Shown: piece by piece, positions 26,094 to 35,039 of the stretch
Layout of the letters: every line of letters begins with the position of its first letter
How positions within the stretch are numbered: the stretch's first letter is position 1
Origin: Salipiger bermudensis
GTDB lineage: Bacteria > Pseudomonadota > Alphaproteobacteria > Rhodobacterales > Rhodobacteraceae
NCBI RefSeq assembly: GCF_019801965.1
Contig: NZ_JAHVIA010000008.1
Location: 1-64,000 of the forward strand
DNA: 64,000 bases
Reading direction: 5' to 3'
Translations under genes and position numbers: made by a program
Notes under the pieces: generated by a model
Databases searched by the model: none
Told to the model about the DNA's origin: nothing
What the model saw: only the letters and a program-made list of their open reading frames with translations

Positions 26094-27557
26094 ATGACCT
26101 TCTCGCTGGCCATCGTGGGCCGCCCCAACGTGGGGAAATCGACGCTGTTCAACCGGCTTGTGGGCCGGCGCCTCGCCCTGGTCGACGACCAGCCCGGCGT
26201 GACGCGCGACCTGCGTGAAGGCGAGGCCAAGCTCGGTGACCTGCGCTTCACGGTGATCGACACCGCGGGGCTCGAGGATGCCACCGATGACAGCCTGCCC
26301 GGCCGCATGCGCCGCCTGACCGAGCGCGCGGTCGAGATGGCCGATGTGTGCCTCTTCATGATCGACGCCCGCGTCGGCGTGACGCCGACCGACGAGATCT
26401 TCGCCGACATCCTGCGCAAGCGCGCCAAGCACGTGATCCTCGGCGCCAACAAGTCCGAGGGCTCGGCGGCGGATGCCGGTGTGCTCGAGGCCTACGCGCT
26501 GGGGCTGGGCGAGCCGCTGCGGATCTCGGCCGAGCATGGCGAGGGCATGCCCGACCTCTACGGCGCGCTGCAGCCGCTGGCCGACGGCTTCGCCGAGCGC
26601 GCCGCCGAGGAAGCGCCCGAGACCGATGTGAGCGTCGACGAGGAGGTCTCGGAAGAGGCCGACGAGGGGCTCCCCGAGATCACCGCGGCCAAGCCGCTGC
26701 AGATCGCCGTGGTGGGTCGGCCCAACGCCGGCAAGTCGACGCTGGTCAACAAGATCATCGGCGAGGATCGCCTGCTCACCGGCCCCGAGGCCGGCATTAC
26801 ACGTGACGCGATCTCGGTGCGCACCGAGTGGGGCGGGGTGCCGATGCGGATCTTCGACACCGCCGGCATGCGCAAGAAGGCGCGGGTGCAGGAGAAGCTC
26901 GAGAAGCTGTCGGTCTCCGACGGCCTGCGCGCGGTGAAGTTTGCCGAGGTCGTGGTGGTGCTGCTCGACGCGGCGATCCCCTTCGAACAGCAGGACCTGC
27001 GCATCGCCGACCTCGCCGAGCGCGAGGGCCGGGCGGTGGTGATCGCGGTCAACAAGTGGGACGTCGAGGACGAGAAGCAGGAGAAGCTGCGCGACCTCAA
27101 GGAAGCCTTCGAGCGCCTTCTCCCGCAGCTCCGCGGCGCACCGCTGGTGACCGTCTCGGCCAAGACCGGGCGCGGCCTCGACCGGCTGCAGGCCGCGATC
27201 ATGAAGGCCTGGGAAGTCTGGAACCGCCGCATCCCCACGGGGCAGCTCAACCGCTGGCTCGAGGGCATGATCGCGAGCCACCCGCCGCCCGCGCCGCAGG
27301 GCCGCCGCATCAAGCTGCGCTACATGACCCAGGCCAAGACCCGGCCGCCGGGCTTCGTGGTGATGTGCTCGCGCCCGCAGGACATGCCCGACAGCTACAC
27401 GCGCTACCTCGTCAACGGGTTGCGCGAGAGCTTCGACATGCCCGGCACGCCGATCCGGCTCTACATGCGCGGGCAGGGCGACAAGAACCCCTACAAGGGC
27501 CGCCGCGAGAAGAATGCCGGCGCGCTGAAGAAACACCTCGGCAAGAAGAAGGGCTGA
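26094..27557 (+). CDS. der: Ribosome assembly GTPase Der (EngA)
   Basis: A 487-residue GTPase with two GTP-binding domains in tandem, unique to Der, acting in 50S subunit maturation. The first P-loop GRPNVGKST is near residue 8 and the second GRPNAGKST near 207, separated by an acidic linker ([20 protein letters not shown]) longer than in E. coli. G3 and G4 motifs ([23 protein letters not shown]) are intact. The C-terminal KH-like domain ends in a basic tail. It starts at ATG 26094 after GGGAG. A dispersed repeat element follows the stop. Confidence 0.97.
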   Translation: MTFSLAIVGRPNVGKSTLFNRLVGRRLALVDDQPGVTRDLREGEAKLGDLRFTVIDTAGLEDATDDSLPGRMRRLTERAVEMADVCLFMIDARVGVTPTDEIFADILRKRAKHVILGANKSEGSAADAGVLEAYALGLGEPLRISAEHGEGMPDLYGALQPLADGFAERAAEEAPETDVSVDEEVSEEADEGLPEITAAKPLQIAVVGRPNAGKSTLVNKIIGEDRLLTGPEAGITRDAISVRTEWGGVPMRIFDTAGMRKKARVQEKLEKLSVSDGLRAVKFAEVVVVLLDAAIPFEQQDLRIADLAEREGRAVVIAVNKWDVEDEKQEKLRDLKEAFERLLPQLRGAPLVTVSAKTGRGLDRLQAAIMKAWEVWNRRIPTGQLNRWLEGMIASHPPPAPQGRRIKLRYMTQAKTRPPGFVVMCSRPQDMPDSYTRYLVNGLRESFDMPGTPIRLYMRGQGDKNPYKGRREKNAGALKKHLGKKKG

Positions 27558-27595
27558 CGCCCGCGGTGCCGCTGCGCGGCGCTCTTCTCGTATTG

Positions 27596-27720
27596 CAGGG
27601 GGCGCTGCCCCCTCTTGGCGCTTTGCGCCAATTCACCCCCGAGGTATTTTTGAACCAAAGAAGTCAGGAGCGCTGTGCCCCTGGCTTCTCTTCGTCAAAA
27701 ATACTCCCGCCGGAGGCAGG
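27596..27720 (-). repeat. Dispersed 3'-end element, copy 3 (two arms, inverted)
   Basis: This copy is in the opposite orientation to copy 1: AGGGGGCGCTGCCCCCT (27598-27614), then ATTCACCCCCGAGGTATTTT, TGAACCAAAGAAGT, a spacer, and GGCTTCTCTTCGTCAAAAAT with ACTCCCGCCGGAGGC. Reverse-complemented, it closely matches copy 1 over about 120 bases, more closely than either matches copies 2, 4 or 5. It lies between two convergent genes. Confidence 0.8.
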
Positions 27721-27766
27721 CTGTGCGCTGCGGCCGGGAGATGGTTTCGGGACAGCAGCGCCGCGA

Positions 27767-28666
27767 TCAGTCCATGTCGCCACCGGCGGGCAGAGCCTTG
27801 AGATAGGCGGCGACGGCCTCGCGGTCGGAGGCCTCGAGCTTTGCGAAATTCTCCACCACTGCCACCATGTGGCCGCCTGCGCTGTCGTAGTCCGGGGTGA
27901 AGCCGCTTTCTAAATAGTAGGCGATTGAGCTTGCGTCCCAGTCGAGCTGGTCGGGCGTCAGGCCGGGGATCGTTCCCTTGCCGCTGGGATTGGGCGCGCC
28001 GGTGAGCCAGGCGGAGCTGTCGAGCCCGCCCAGCCCATCGCGCGGCGTGTGGCATTCGCCGCAATGGGCCAGCGCCTCGACCAGGTAGCGGCCGCGCTCG
28101 AGCTGGGCGTCGGGCACCTCGCGCATCACCCAGTCGTCGCTGGCGTAGAGCAGCTTCCAGGCACCGACGCCGCGGCGGATGTTGAACGGGAAGGCGACCT
28201 CGTGCGGCTCGCTGGGCATATCGGAGGCGGGCAGGGTGAGCAGGTAGGCCCAGAGATCGGCCACGTCGGCGTCGCGCATATGGGCATAGGCGGTGTAGGG
28301 GAAGGCCGGGTAAAGGTGGCGGCCCGAGGGCGAGATGCCCCGCATCACCGCGTTGGCGAAGGCCGTGAGGCCCCAGTCGCCGATGCCCTGCTCGGGATCA
28401 GGCGAGATATTGGGCGCCACGAAGGTCCCGAACTCGGAGGCGAAGCGCTGGCCGCCCGAAAGCACCAACTTGTCTTCGCCCTCGGCATCGGGGGCGTGGT
28501 GGCAGGAGGCGCAGCCGGCGGCGGTGAAGACCCGCTCGCCGGCGGCCGGGTCGCCGGTCATGCCGGCGAAGCGCGCCTCGGGCAGCCGCTTCGGCGCGGT
28601 CAGCACCCATCCGGCCCCGGCGGCGGCGATCGCCACCAGGACCACTGCTGCGATTGCCTTGCGCAT
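27767..28666 (-). CDS. Diheme cytochrome c
   Basis: A 299-residue exported c-type cytochrome. A membrane anchor or uncleaved signal (residues 4-22) is followed by two heme sites: CASCH at 52-56 and CGECH at 202-206, each in a class I-like domain with candidate Met ligands (for example MRGISPSG). The arrangement resembles the cytochrome subunits of periplasmic sugar or alcohol dehydrogenases, but no dehydrogenase gene is next to it. It is the second gene of an operon with cytochrome c', starting 3 bases after that gene's stop. The pair probably moves electrons in the periplasm; the donor is unknown. Confidence 0.9.
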   Translation of the reverse strand: MRKAIAAVVLVAIAAAGAGWVLTAPKRLPEARFAGMTGDPAAGERVFTAAGCASCHHAPDAEGEDKLVLSGGQRFASEFGTFVAPNISPDPEQGIGDWGLTAFANAVMRGISPSGRHLYPAFPYTAYAHMRDADVADLWAYLLTLPASDMPSEPHEVAFPFNIRRGVGAWKLLYASDDWVMREVPDAQLERGRYLVEALAHCGECHTPRDGLGGLDSSAWLTGAPNPSGKGTIPGLTPDQLDWDASSIAYYLESGFTPDYDSAGGHMVAVVENFAKLEASDREAVAAYLKALPAGGDMD

Positions 28667-28669
28667 GGA

Positions 28670-29128
28670 TCAGTTCTGCGGCGCGCGGTAGCTGTCGTGG
28701 CAGGCCTTGCAGGCGCCGCCCAGACCGCCCATCGCCGGGCCGATGGCCTCGGCGCCGTTGCCGGCGGCGGCCTGCATCGCCGTGGCCGCCTCGCCGAGCG
28801 CACCCCACTTGGCAGCGAAATCCTCCCAGTCGTCCCAGATCTCGGATTTGGCGCGGGTGCCGTCCATGTCCATCTCGGACGAGCCCTCGGGCCAGAGCGG
28901 CCCCTGGTGGATCATCGAGACCGCGACCAGTGAGTCGGCGGCGGCCTGCGCCGCTTCGGCATCATACTCGGTCTTGCCCTGGGCCATGTCGCCGAGCGTG
29001 CCGAGATTGATCGCGAGGATGCGGAACTGGCCCTGGCGGGCCTTGAGATGGCCGGCGTAATCCTGGGCGCTGGCGGCACCGGCCGTGCAGAGCGAAAGGG
29101 CGGTGACGGCGGTCAGAATGCGATGCAT
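28670..29128 (-). CDS. Cytochrome c' family protein
   Basis: A 152-residue periplasmic four-helix-bundle cytochrome. A signal peptide (1 to about 21, ending ASA) precedes the mature protein and the single heme site CKACH at 140-144 lies close to the C-terminus, as in cytochrome c' and cytochrome c556. Cytochromes c' bind NO and CO and can protect against NO; members with a Met ligand act in electron transfer. RQGQFRILAINLG near 31-43 with Met48 suggests the c556-like form may apply. AGGGAG precedes the ATG at 29128. A promoter candidate about 210 bases upstream is listed separately. Confidence 0.9.
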   Translation of the reverse strand: MHRILTAVTALSLCTAGAASAQDYAGHLKARQGQFRILAINLGTLGDMAQGKTEYDAEAAQAAADSLVAVSMIHQGPLWPEGSSEMDMDGTRAKSEIWDDWEDFAAKWGALGEAATAMQAAAGNGAEAIGPAMGGLGGACKACHDSYRAPQN

Positions 29129-29611
29129 TGAAATCTCCCTGTGGGTGTGAGTATTTCTACCTATGGGTGCCAAGAAGGCTAGCTCGACAACCTTGCCCTG
29201 GCAAACCCAGCCTTGTCGCTCGTCGGTCCTGTGACAACAGGAGAGTTGCGGTCCCGCCAGCTTGCCATGCTGCTAAACGTTCTCGTGATCCGCTATCTTT
29301 TGCCGGTAAAAATTGTTTAGAAACAGTTTTCTGGAGATCTTATTTCGCGTGATAAAAGAGGTCAATCACGTCAGCGGCGTGGGTGAGCTGACATGTCGCT
29401 CGCCAAGTCGTGATGGCGCGCGCTGGGGACATAGCGGTCCCGAGCGGGCGAGATCGTGCTCCAAGCCCGGGTCGCGGACGGCGCCGAGAGCCCCGATTGG
29501 CCCGGCGCGCAGGCCGGACGGCCGAGATCGGGCCGGCACCGGCGCTCCGATGCGGCGTAGGCGGGCCGACTGCCCCTCGCGAGGGCCCGGGGCACCGCTC
29601 GGGCGCGGGGA
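29129..29611. other. Intergenic region between cytochrome c' and hpt
   Basis: About 480 bases without a supportable gene. The right part holds a perfect palindrome CCCTCGCGAGGG near 29574-29585. An A/T-rich patch at 29290-29370 carries a good minus-strand promoter. The interval between that promoter and the cytochrome c' start would form a leader of about 200 bases, with a small stem CCTGT/ACAGG at 29228-29241. Confidence 0.6.
29337..29365 (-). promoter_or_regulatory. Strong minus-strand promoter candidate upstream of cytochrome c'
   Basis: On the minus strand TTGACC (29360-29365) and TAAGAT (29337-29342) are separated by exactly 17 bases. A dyad GTGAT-N11-ATCAC (29349-29369) covers the -35 box and looks like an operator. 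Transcription from here would reach the cytochrome c' gene after a leader of about 200 bases, or could make a separate small RNA. Confidence 0.55.
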
Positions 29612-30154
29612 TCAGCCCTCCGGGAAGCGGACCTTGCCGATGAACGGCAGGTTCCTGTTCCTTTGCGCGAAGTCGATGCCGTAACCCACGACAAACTCAT
29701 CGGGAATCTCGAACCCGGTCCAGTCCGCCTTGAGCGCGACCTCGCGCCGCGCGGGCTTGTCGAGCAGGGCGATGGTGCGCAGCTTGCGGGGCTCGCGCGA
29801 GCCCAGCAGCTTGAGCACGTGATGCAGGGTGAAGCCGGTGTCGACGATGTCTTCCACCACCAGCACGTCGCGGCCCTCGATCGGCGAGCGCAGATCCTTG
29901 AGGATGCGCACCTCGCGGCTCGACTGCATGGCGTCGCCATAGGAGGAGGCCTCGAGGAAATCGACCTCGACCGGGAGGTCGAGCTCGCGCACCAGGTCGG
30001 CGATGAACACGAAGCTGCCGCGCAGCAGCCCGACCACCACGAGCTTGTCAGTGTCGCGGTATTCCCGGTCGATCTCGCGCGCGAGGTCTTCGATCCGCGC
30101 GGCGATGGTCTTGGCCGAGATCATCTCGTCGACAACATAAGGCCGCTCAGTCAT
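29612..30154 (-). CDS. hpt: Hypoxanthine phosphoribosyltransferase
   Basis: A 180-residue cytoplasmic purine-salvage enzyme that makes IMP (and possibly GMP) from hypoxanthine or guanine and PRPP. The PRPP-binding motif [14 protein letters not shown] is near residues 97-110, and the purine-site motif FVVGYGIDF near 154-162 is typical of bacterial HPRT. The start at 30154 ([10 protein letters not shown]) is preceded by AAGGGGAATGCC. The neighbouring START-domain gene is divergent, with 85 bases between start codons. Confidence 0.93.
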   Translation of the reverse strand: MTERPYVVDEMISAKTIAARIEDLAREIDREYRDTDKLVVVGLLRGSFVFIADLVRELDLPVEVDFLEASSYGDAMQSSREVRILKDLRSPIEGRDVLVVEDIVDTGFTLHHVLKLLGSREPRKLRTIALLDKPARREVALKADWTGFEIPDEFVVGYGIDFAQRNRNLPFIGKVRFPEG

Positions 30155-30239
30155 GGCATTCCCCTTGCAAAGACGGCCACAGCATATGAAGAAACCCCCG
30201 ACCATTGTCACGCGATAAAGGGACGCTAGAAAGACTGTC

Positions 30240-30695
30240 ATGCCGACCCACTCCGAGACCAAGCACCTGCCGTATAGCGCCCAACAGATGTATGATCTGG
30301 TGGCCGATGTGGGCAGCTATCCCGAGTTTTTGCCCTGGACCGCAGCGGCGCGCATCCGTTCGACCGAGGACAAGGGCGATCACACGGTGATGCTTGCGGA
30401 CCTGGTGATCTCGTTCAAGGTCTTCCGGGAGCGCTTCGGAAGCCGCGTGACGCTCTATCCGGAACAGAAGAAGATCGATACCGAATATCTCGACGGCCCG
30501 TTCAAGCACATGATTTCCAAGTGGGAATTCGAGGACAAGCCGGACGGTGGCGTCGACGTGCACTTCTTCGTCGATTTCGAGTTCAAGAACCGCATCCTGC
30601 AGGGCGCGGCGGGGATGTTCTTCTACGAGGCGATGCAGCGCATCGTGCGCGCCTTCGAGCGCCGCGCGGCGGAGCTCTACGGCGGGCAGGGCTGA
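30240..30695 (+). CDS. COQ10/RatA-like START-domain protein
   Basis: A 151-residue protein of the polyketide cyclase/START fold. The sequence [20 protein letters not shown] is characteristic of the COQ10/RatA group. In eukaryotes COQ10 binds ubiquinone for delivery to the respiratory chain; the E. coli relative RatA was named a toxin because overexpression affects ribosome association, but the binding role is the more likely one. Residues in the middle ([16 protein letters not shown]) and C-terminal helix ([16 protein letters not shown]) complete the fold. It is flanked by hpt (divergent) and cinA (convergent, stops 6 bases apart). No antitoxin partner is present. Confidence 0.9.
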   Translation: MPTHSETKHLPYSAQQMYDLVADVGSYPEFLPWTAAARIRSTEDKGDHTVMLADLVISFKVFRERFGSRVTLYPEQKKIDTEYLDGPFKHMISKWEFEDKPDGGVDVHFFVDFEFKNRILQGAAGMFFYEAMQRIVRAFERRAAELYGGQG

Positions 30696-30701
30696 GGCAG
30701 C

Positions 30702-31181
30702 TCAGTCGGCGCTGAGCGCGCTCTGCAGCAGCTCGAGCGCATGGTGGGTGGCGGCCTCGCGGACGTTTCCCCGTCCCAATGCACCGAATTCGATCGTTTC
30801 GCTGATCGTGTCGCCGGCGGCTGCCAGCGCGAAGCAGACCATGCCCTCTGGCTTGAGCTCCGAGCCGCCGGGGCCGGCGACGCCCGAGATTGCCACGGCG
30901 AAATCCGCCTCGGCCGCGGCGCGGGCGCCCTCGGCCATCTCGCGCGCCACCTCTTCCGACACCGCGCCGTGCAGCGTCAGCGTCTCGCCGCGCACGCCGA
31001 GCAGGTCCTGCTTGGCGGCGTTGGAATAGGTGACGAAACCGCGGTGGAAGATATCGGACGCGCCCGCGACATCGGTGATCGCCGCCGAGACCTTACCGCC
31101 GGTGCAGCTTTCGGCGGTGGTGATCGTGGCGCCGCGTTCGCGGGCCAGCATCAGGATTTCGCGGGCAAGGACTTCGGTCAC
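30702..31181 (-). CDS. CinA-family nicotinamide-nucleotide amidohydrolase
   Basis: A 159-residue enzyme corresponding to the C-terminal domain of CinA (PncC), which converts nicotinamide mononucleotide to nicotinic acid mononucleotide in NAD salvage. TTAESCTGGKVSAAIT near residues 21-36 and AVAISGVAGPGGSE near 95-108 are the conserved family blocks. The N-terminal molybdopterin-binding-like domain of long CinA proteins is absent, as usual for stand-alone PncC. It starts at GTG 31181, overlapping the pgpA stop (GTGA), and is the last gene of the ispDF-pgpA-cinA operon. Confidence 0.93.
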   Translation of the reverse strand: MTEVLAREILMLARERGATITTAESCTGGKVSAAITDVAGASDIFHRGFVTYSNAAKQDLLGVRGETLTLHGAVSEEVAREMAEGARAAAEADFAVAISGVAGPGGSELKPEGMVCFALAAAGDTISETIEFGALGRGNVREAATHHALELLQSALSAD

Positions 31182-31663
31182 ATCAAGACTCCGTGGGCAA
31201 GCGCGGCAAGCGCGATGCTGACGATAGCAGAAAACACGCCGGCGATCACGTCGTCGAGCATCACGCCCATCGCGTCGCCCCGGCGGTCGGCTTTACCCAC
31301 CAGCCACGGCTTCCAGATGTCGAACAGTCGGAAGAAGACGAAGGCCGAGATCCAGCCCGGCCAGAGCCGCCAGACATCGACCGACATCATCATTGCCCCG
31401 TAGCCCACGGGGAAGAGCGCGATCCACTGGCCGACGACCTCGTCGATGACGATCCACGAGGGATCGTGGTCGGCGGCGTTGGTGGTCATGCGCTCGGTGG
31501 CAATGAGGCCCAGCACGAAGGCCGCCACGGTGGCGGCGGCGAGCAGCCAGAAGCCACCGGCGACCAGCAGCAGATAGGCGACGGGCAGGGCGGCGAGCGA
31601 GCCCCAAGTGCCCGGGGCGGGCTTCAGGAAGCCGACATAGAAAAAGGAGGCGATGGCTTTCAT
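31178..31663 (-). CDS. pgpA: Phosphatidylglycerophosphatase A
   Basis: A 161-residue inner-membrane enzyme that removes phosphate from phosphatidylglycerophosphate to make phosphatidylglycerol. Family blocks are [14 protein letters not shown] near 14-27, [12 protein letters not shown] near 72-83, [10 protein letters not shown] near 115-124 and [11 protein letters not shown] near 135-145, with the acidic residues that bind magnesium. Three or four hydrophobic helices are visible. It overlaps ispDF by four bases at its start and cinA by four bases at its end, so the three are translated as one unit. Confidence 0.95.
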   Translation of the reverse strand: MKAIASFFYVGFLKPAPGTWGSLAALPVAYLLLVAGGFWLLAAATVAAFVLGLIATERMTTNAADHDPSWIVIDEVVGQWIALFPVGYGAMMMSVDVWRLWPGWISAFVFFRLFDIWKPWLVGKADRRGDAMGVMLDDVIAGVFSAIVSIALAALAHGVLM

Positions 31664-32796
31664 GGTTTCACCAGCGTGGCTGTTGCAATGGCGGCGATGC
31701 CCTCTTCGCGGCCGGTGAAGCCCAGCCGCTCGGAGGTGGTGGCCTTGATCGAGACCCGGTCGGGCTCCATGCCCATGATGCGGCACATCTCGGCGGTCAT
31801 CTCGGGCGCATGGGGGCCGATCTTGGGGCGTTCGCAGACCAGCGTGAGGTCGATATTGGAGATGGTGTAGCCCTTGGAGCGGGCCAGCTCGACGGCGTGG
31901 CGCAGGAAGATCTCGCTCGCGGCGCCCTTCCACTGCGGATCGCTCGGCGGGAAGTGGCGGCCGATATCGCCCTCGGCCATCGCACCGTAGAGCGCGTCGG
32001 TGACCGCGTGCATGCCGACATCGGCGTCGGAATGGCCCTGCAGGCCGCGCCCGTGCGGCACCTTGATGCCGCAGAGCACCACGTGATCTCCCTCGCCGAA
32101 GCGGTGCACGTCATAGCCGTTGCCCAGCCGGATATCCATTTGATGCCTCTCCTTCAGCAGTGCCTCGGCGCGGGCGAAATCGTCCGGGCCGGTGATCTTG
32201 AGATTGCGTTCCTCGCCCGGAACGATGGCCACGTCCAGCCCGGCGGCGCGGGCGACCTCGACATCGTCCGCCGCCTCGCCGGGATGCGCCGCGTGGGCCG
32301 CCACGATGGCATCATAGCGGAAGCCCTGCGGGGTCTGGGCGCGGTAGAGCCCGCTGCGGTCGCGGGTGCCGGTGACGCGGATGCCGTCGCCGGTCCAGAG
32401 CGCGTCGGTGACGGCGAGCGCGGGCGCGGCCCCGGGCGCGGTGTCGAGCGCGGCGATCACCGCGTCTAACAGATTTCGGGACACGCAGGGGCGGGCCACG
32501 TCGTGGATCAGCACCCGTTCCGGTGGATCGCTCGCCAGCGCCTCGAGCCCCGCACGCACCGAGCCCGCGCGGTCTGCGGCGCCCTCGACCAGCGTCACCG
32601 GGAGGCCCTCGCAAAGCGCCTCGGCGCGCGGCCTGTCATCGGGGTGAATCACCAGGATGATGCGGGGCAGGTGGGCATAGGCCCGAAGCGTCCAGAGCGC
32701 CACCGGGGCGCCGGCGATCTCGCGCCACTGCTTGGGCAGCGCGCCCCCGGCGCGGGTGCCGCGGCCGGCGGCGACGATGATGGCGGCGGTGGTCAT
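31660..32796 (-). CDS. ispDF: Bifunctional IspD/IspF of the MEP isoprenoid pathway
   Basis: A 378-residue fusion enzyme. Residues 1 to about 218 are IspD (CDP-ME synthase), starting [17 protein letters not shown] with ALPKQW and a later [10 protein letters not shown]. From about 220 ([14 protein letters not shown]) the protein is IspF (MEcPP synthase), with [27 protein letters not shown] and the closing [18 protein letters not shown]. The IspD/IspF fusion is characteristic of many alphaproteobacteria; the intervening IspE step is encoded elsewhere. The start at 32796 is the only sensible one. It heads the operon with pgpA and cinA. Confidence 0.96.
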   Translation of the reverse strand: MTTAAIIVAAGRGTRAGGALPKQWREIAGAPVALWTLRAYAHLPRIILVIHPDDRPRAEALCEGLPVTLVEGAADRAGSVRAGLEALASDPPERVLIHDVARPCVSRNLLDAVIAALDTAPGAAPALAVTDALWTGDGIRVTGTRDRSGLYRAQTPQGFRYDAIVAAHAAHPGEAADDVEVARAAGLDVAIVPGEERNLKITGPDDFARAEALLKERHQMDIRLGNGYDVHRFGEGDHVVLCGIKVPHGRGLQGHSDADVGMHAVTDALYGAMAEGDIGRHFPPSDPQWKGAASEIFLRHAVELARSKGYTISNIDLTLVCERPKIGPHAPEMTAEMCRIMGMEPDRVSIKATTSERLGFTGREEGIAAIATATLVKP

Positions 32797-32917
32797 GTCT
32801 GGCGTCCTTCCCGCCACCCTCTCTAGGCGCTGCCCCGGCGCTGCGCAATGCGACCTGAAGAGGCGATCAAAAATTAAGCAAGCTGCGACAAGATGGGGCG
32901 ATAAACCCTTTGGGCAA

Positions 32918-32946
32918 TTGAATGTCGCGACATCACAGGTTACCTC
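32918..32946 (+). promoter_or_regulatory. Candidate promoter with internal palindrome before dusB-ntrBC
   Basis: TTGAAT (32918-32923) and TACCTC (32941-32946) are 17 bases apart. The perfect 12-bp palindrome ATGTCGCGACAT (32922-32933) lies across the end of the -35 box and into the spacer, an ideal site for a repressor. The -10 box is weak. The dusB start is 28 bases downstream. Confidence 0.4.
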
Positions 32947-32973
32947 ACAAGCATCTGCACAAGGAATAGGCGC

Positions 32974-33957
32974 TTGAGTATCCTCCTCGGAGATAGGTCG
33001 ATCACTCCCCCCGTCCTGCTGGCTCCGCTGGCGGGAATCACCGATCTGCCCTTCCGCACCCTCGTTTCGCGATGGGGCGCGGGGCTTGTGGTGTCCGAGA
33101 TGATCGCCTCTGGCGAGTTCCTCACAGCGCGCCCCGGAACCCGCGAGAAGGCCGAGCTCGGCACCGCCATCGAGAACACCTCGGTGCAGATCGCGGGCCG
33201 CGCGCCGGAGCCGATGGCCGAGGCCGCGCGCATGGTCGCGGATATGGGCGCGCGGGTCATCGACATCAACATGGGATGCCCGGCCAAGAAGGTCACCGGG
33301 GGCTACTCGGGATCTGCGTTGATGCGCGATCCCGACCACGCGCTGCGGTTGATCGAGGCGGTGGTCGAAGCGGTCGACCTGCCGGTGACGCTCAAGACCC
33401 GGCTGGGCTGGGACGATGGCAGCCTCAACGCGCCCGAGCTTGCGGCGCGGGCCGAGGCGGCGGGCATCCGGATGATCGTCATTCACGGCCGCACCCGCTG
33501 CCAGTTCTACAAGGGCCGGGCCGACTGGGCGGCCATCCGCGAGGTGAAGCAGGCGGTGAGCGTGCCGCTGGTCGCCAATGGCGATATCACCGATGCGGAG
33601 AGCGCCCGCGAGGCGCTGCGCCTGTCGGGGGCCGATGGCGTCATGGTCGGGCGCGGGGCGCAGGGCGCGCCCTGGCGGCTGGCCGAGATCGCCCACGCGC
33701 TTTACGGCGCCCCGAAGCCCGAGATCCCCGAGGGCGCGGCGCTGACCGATCTGGTGCGCGAGCACTATGACCGGATGATCGAGTTTTATGGCCCCGAGCT
33801 TGGCGTGCGCTGCGCGCGCAAGCATCTGGGCTGGTACATGGACGCCGCTGGCACCGAGGCGGCGATGCGCCGCAAGGTGCTGACCGAGCGCGATCCCGCC
33901 CGGGTGCGCGCAGAGCTCAAGCCGGCGCTTGAAGAGGCCCTCGAGGAGGCCGCATGA
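32974..33957 (+). CDS. dusB: tRNA dihydrouridine synthase B
   Basis: A 327-residue flavoenzyme that reduces uridines in the tRNA D-loop. It is a TIM barrel with [16 protein letters not shown] at 13-28, the active-site block [19 protein letters not shown] near 91-109, [15 protein letters not shown] near 165-179 and [13 protein letters not shown] near 220-232. In Rhodobacter this gene is called nifR3 and is the first gene before ntrB and ntrC, as here. A TTG start at 32974, preceded by AAGGAA, gives a normal N-terminus ([10 protein letters not shown]). Its stop overlaps the ntrB start by four bases. Confidence 0.95.
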   Translation: MSILLGDRSITPPVLLAPLAGITDLPFRTLVSRWGAGLVVSEMIASGEFLTARPGTREKAELGTAIENTSVQIAGRAPEPMAEAARMVADMGARVIDINMGCPAKKVTGGYSGSALMRDPDHALRLIEAVVEAVDLPVTLKTRLGWDDGSLNAPELAARAEAAGIRMIVIHGRTRCQFYKGRADWAAIREVKQAVSVPLVANGDITDAESAREALRLSGADGVMVGRGAQGAPWRLAEIAHALYGAPKPEIPEGAALTDLVREHYDRMIEFYGPELGVRCARKHLGWYMDAAGTEAAMRRKVLTERDPARVRAELKPALEEALEEAA

Positions 33958-35039
33958 ACACCGAGATCCAAGGCCAGCTCTGGTCCTCCCTGCCGATCCC
34001 GGCGATCCTTCTGGACGCCGAGGAGCGCATCGCCGACATGAACCCGGCCGCCGAAGGCTTCATGAACAACTCGGCCAAGTGGCTGATCGGCCAGCCGATC
34101 TGGGATCGGCTCGCGGTCGACGCGCCGCTCGAGGAAAGCCTCGCCCGGGCGCGCGAGAACGGCACGCCGCTGTTCGTCAACGATGTCGATGTCGGCACCG
34201 GCTCGCGCCCGCCGCTGGTCTGCAACCTGCAGATCGCGCCGGTGCAAAGCCATTCCGGCTGGTTCATCATGCTGATCTCGCCGCGCGAGCTGGCCGGGCG
34301 CATGACCCAGAGCCACTCGGTCAAGTCGGCGGCCAAGTCGGCCATTGGCATGGCCGAGATGCTGGCGCACGAGATCAAGAACCCGCTGGCCGGCATTGCC
34401 GGCGCGGCGCAGCTCCTGAGCATGAGCCTCAGCAAGGACGATCTCGAGCTCACCGACCTGATCGTCGCCGAGACCCGCCGCATCGTGAAGCTGCTCGAGC
34501 AGGTCGAGCAGTTCGGCAACCTCTCGGCGCCCGAGAAGAAGGCGGTCAACATTCACGACGTGCTCGACCGGGCGCGGCGCTCGACCCAGCTTGGTGCCGG
34601 GGCGCACATGAAATTCATCGAGGAATACGACCCCTCGCTGCCGCTCGCCCATGGCGATCCCGACCAGCTTCTGCAGGTGATTCTGAACCTGCTGAAGAAC
34701 TCGGCCGAGGCGGCGGACCAGAAGGCCGGCGGCACCATCCGCCTGCGGACCTTCTACGAGCATTCCTTCCGCATGCGCCGGGCCGACGGCACGACCCAGA
34801 AGCTGCCGCTACAGGTCGAGGTCATCGATGACGGCCCGGGCCTGCCCGACGACATCAAGGGCGACGTGTTCGACCCGTTCGTCTCGGGCAAGGAGAACGG
34901 CACCGGCCTCGGCCTCGCGCTGGTCTCGAAAATCATATCCGACCATGACGGCTGGATCTCGGTGGACTCCGTCCCCGGCCGCACGGTCTTCCGCATTTCG
35001 CTTCCGCGCGCCCCGCGCGAGACTGAGGAGAAGAGCTAA
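33954..35039 (+). CDS. ntrB: Nitrogen regulation sensor kinase NtrB
   Basis: A 361-residue soluble histidine kinase that phosphorylates or, with PII, dephosphorylates NtrC according to nitrogen supply. An N-terminal PAS domain (about 1-110, [19 protein letters not shown]) is followed by the phospho-acceptor block [15 protein letters not shown], with His at about 139, and the ATPase domain with [17 protein letters not shown] and [11 protein letters not shown]. No membrane segment is present. Start overlaps dusB (ATGA), and its stop shares one base with the ntrC start (TAATG). PII-uridylylation would feed in through glnB encoded elsewhere; glnE is in this window. Confidence 0.96.
   Translation: MNTEIQGQLWSSLPIPAILLDAEERIADMNPAAEGFMNNSAKWLIGQPIWDRLAVDAPLEESLARARENGTPLFVNDVDVGTGSRPPLVCNLQIAPVQSHSGWFIMLISPRELAGRMTQSHSVKSAAKSAIGMAEMLAHEIKNPLAGIAGAAQLLSMSLSKDDLELTDLIVAETRRIVKLLEQVEQFGNLSAPEKKAVNIHDVLDRARRSTQLGAGAHMKFIEEYDPSLPLAHGDPDQLLQVILNLLKNSAEAADQKAGGTIRLRTFYEHSFRMRRADGTTQKLPLQVEVIDDGPGLPDDIKGDVFDPFVSGKENGTGLGLALVSKIISDHDGWISVDSVPGRTVFRISLPRAPRETEEKS

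Noticed and set aside
30240-30695. RatA-type toxin of a toxin-antitoxin pair
   Set aside because: No antitoxin gene is next to it; the sequence fits the COQ10 START group and the context is housekeeping.
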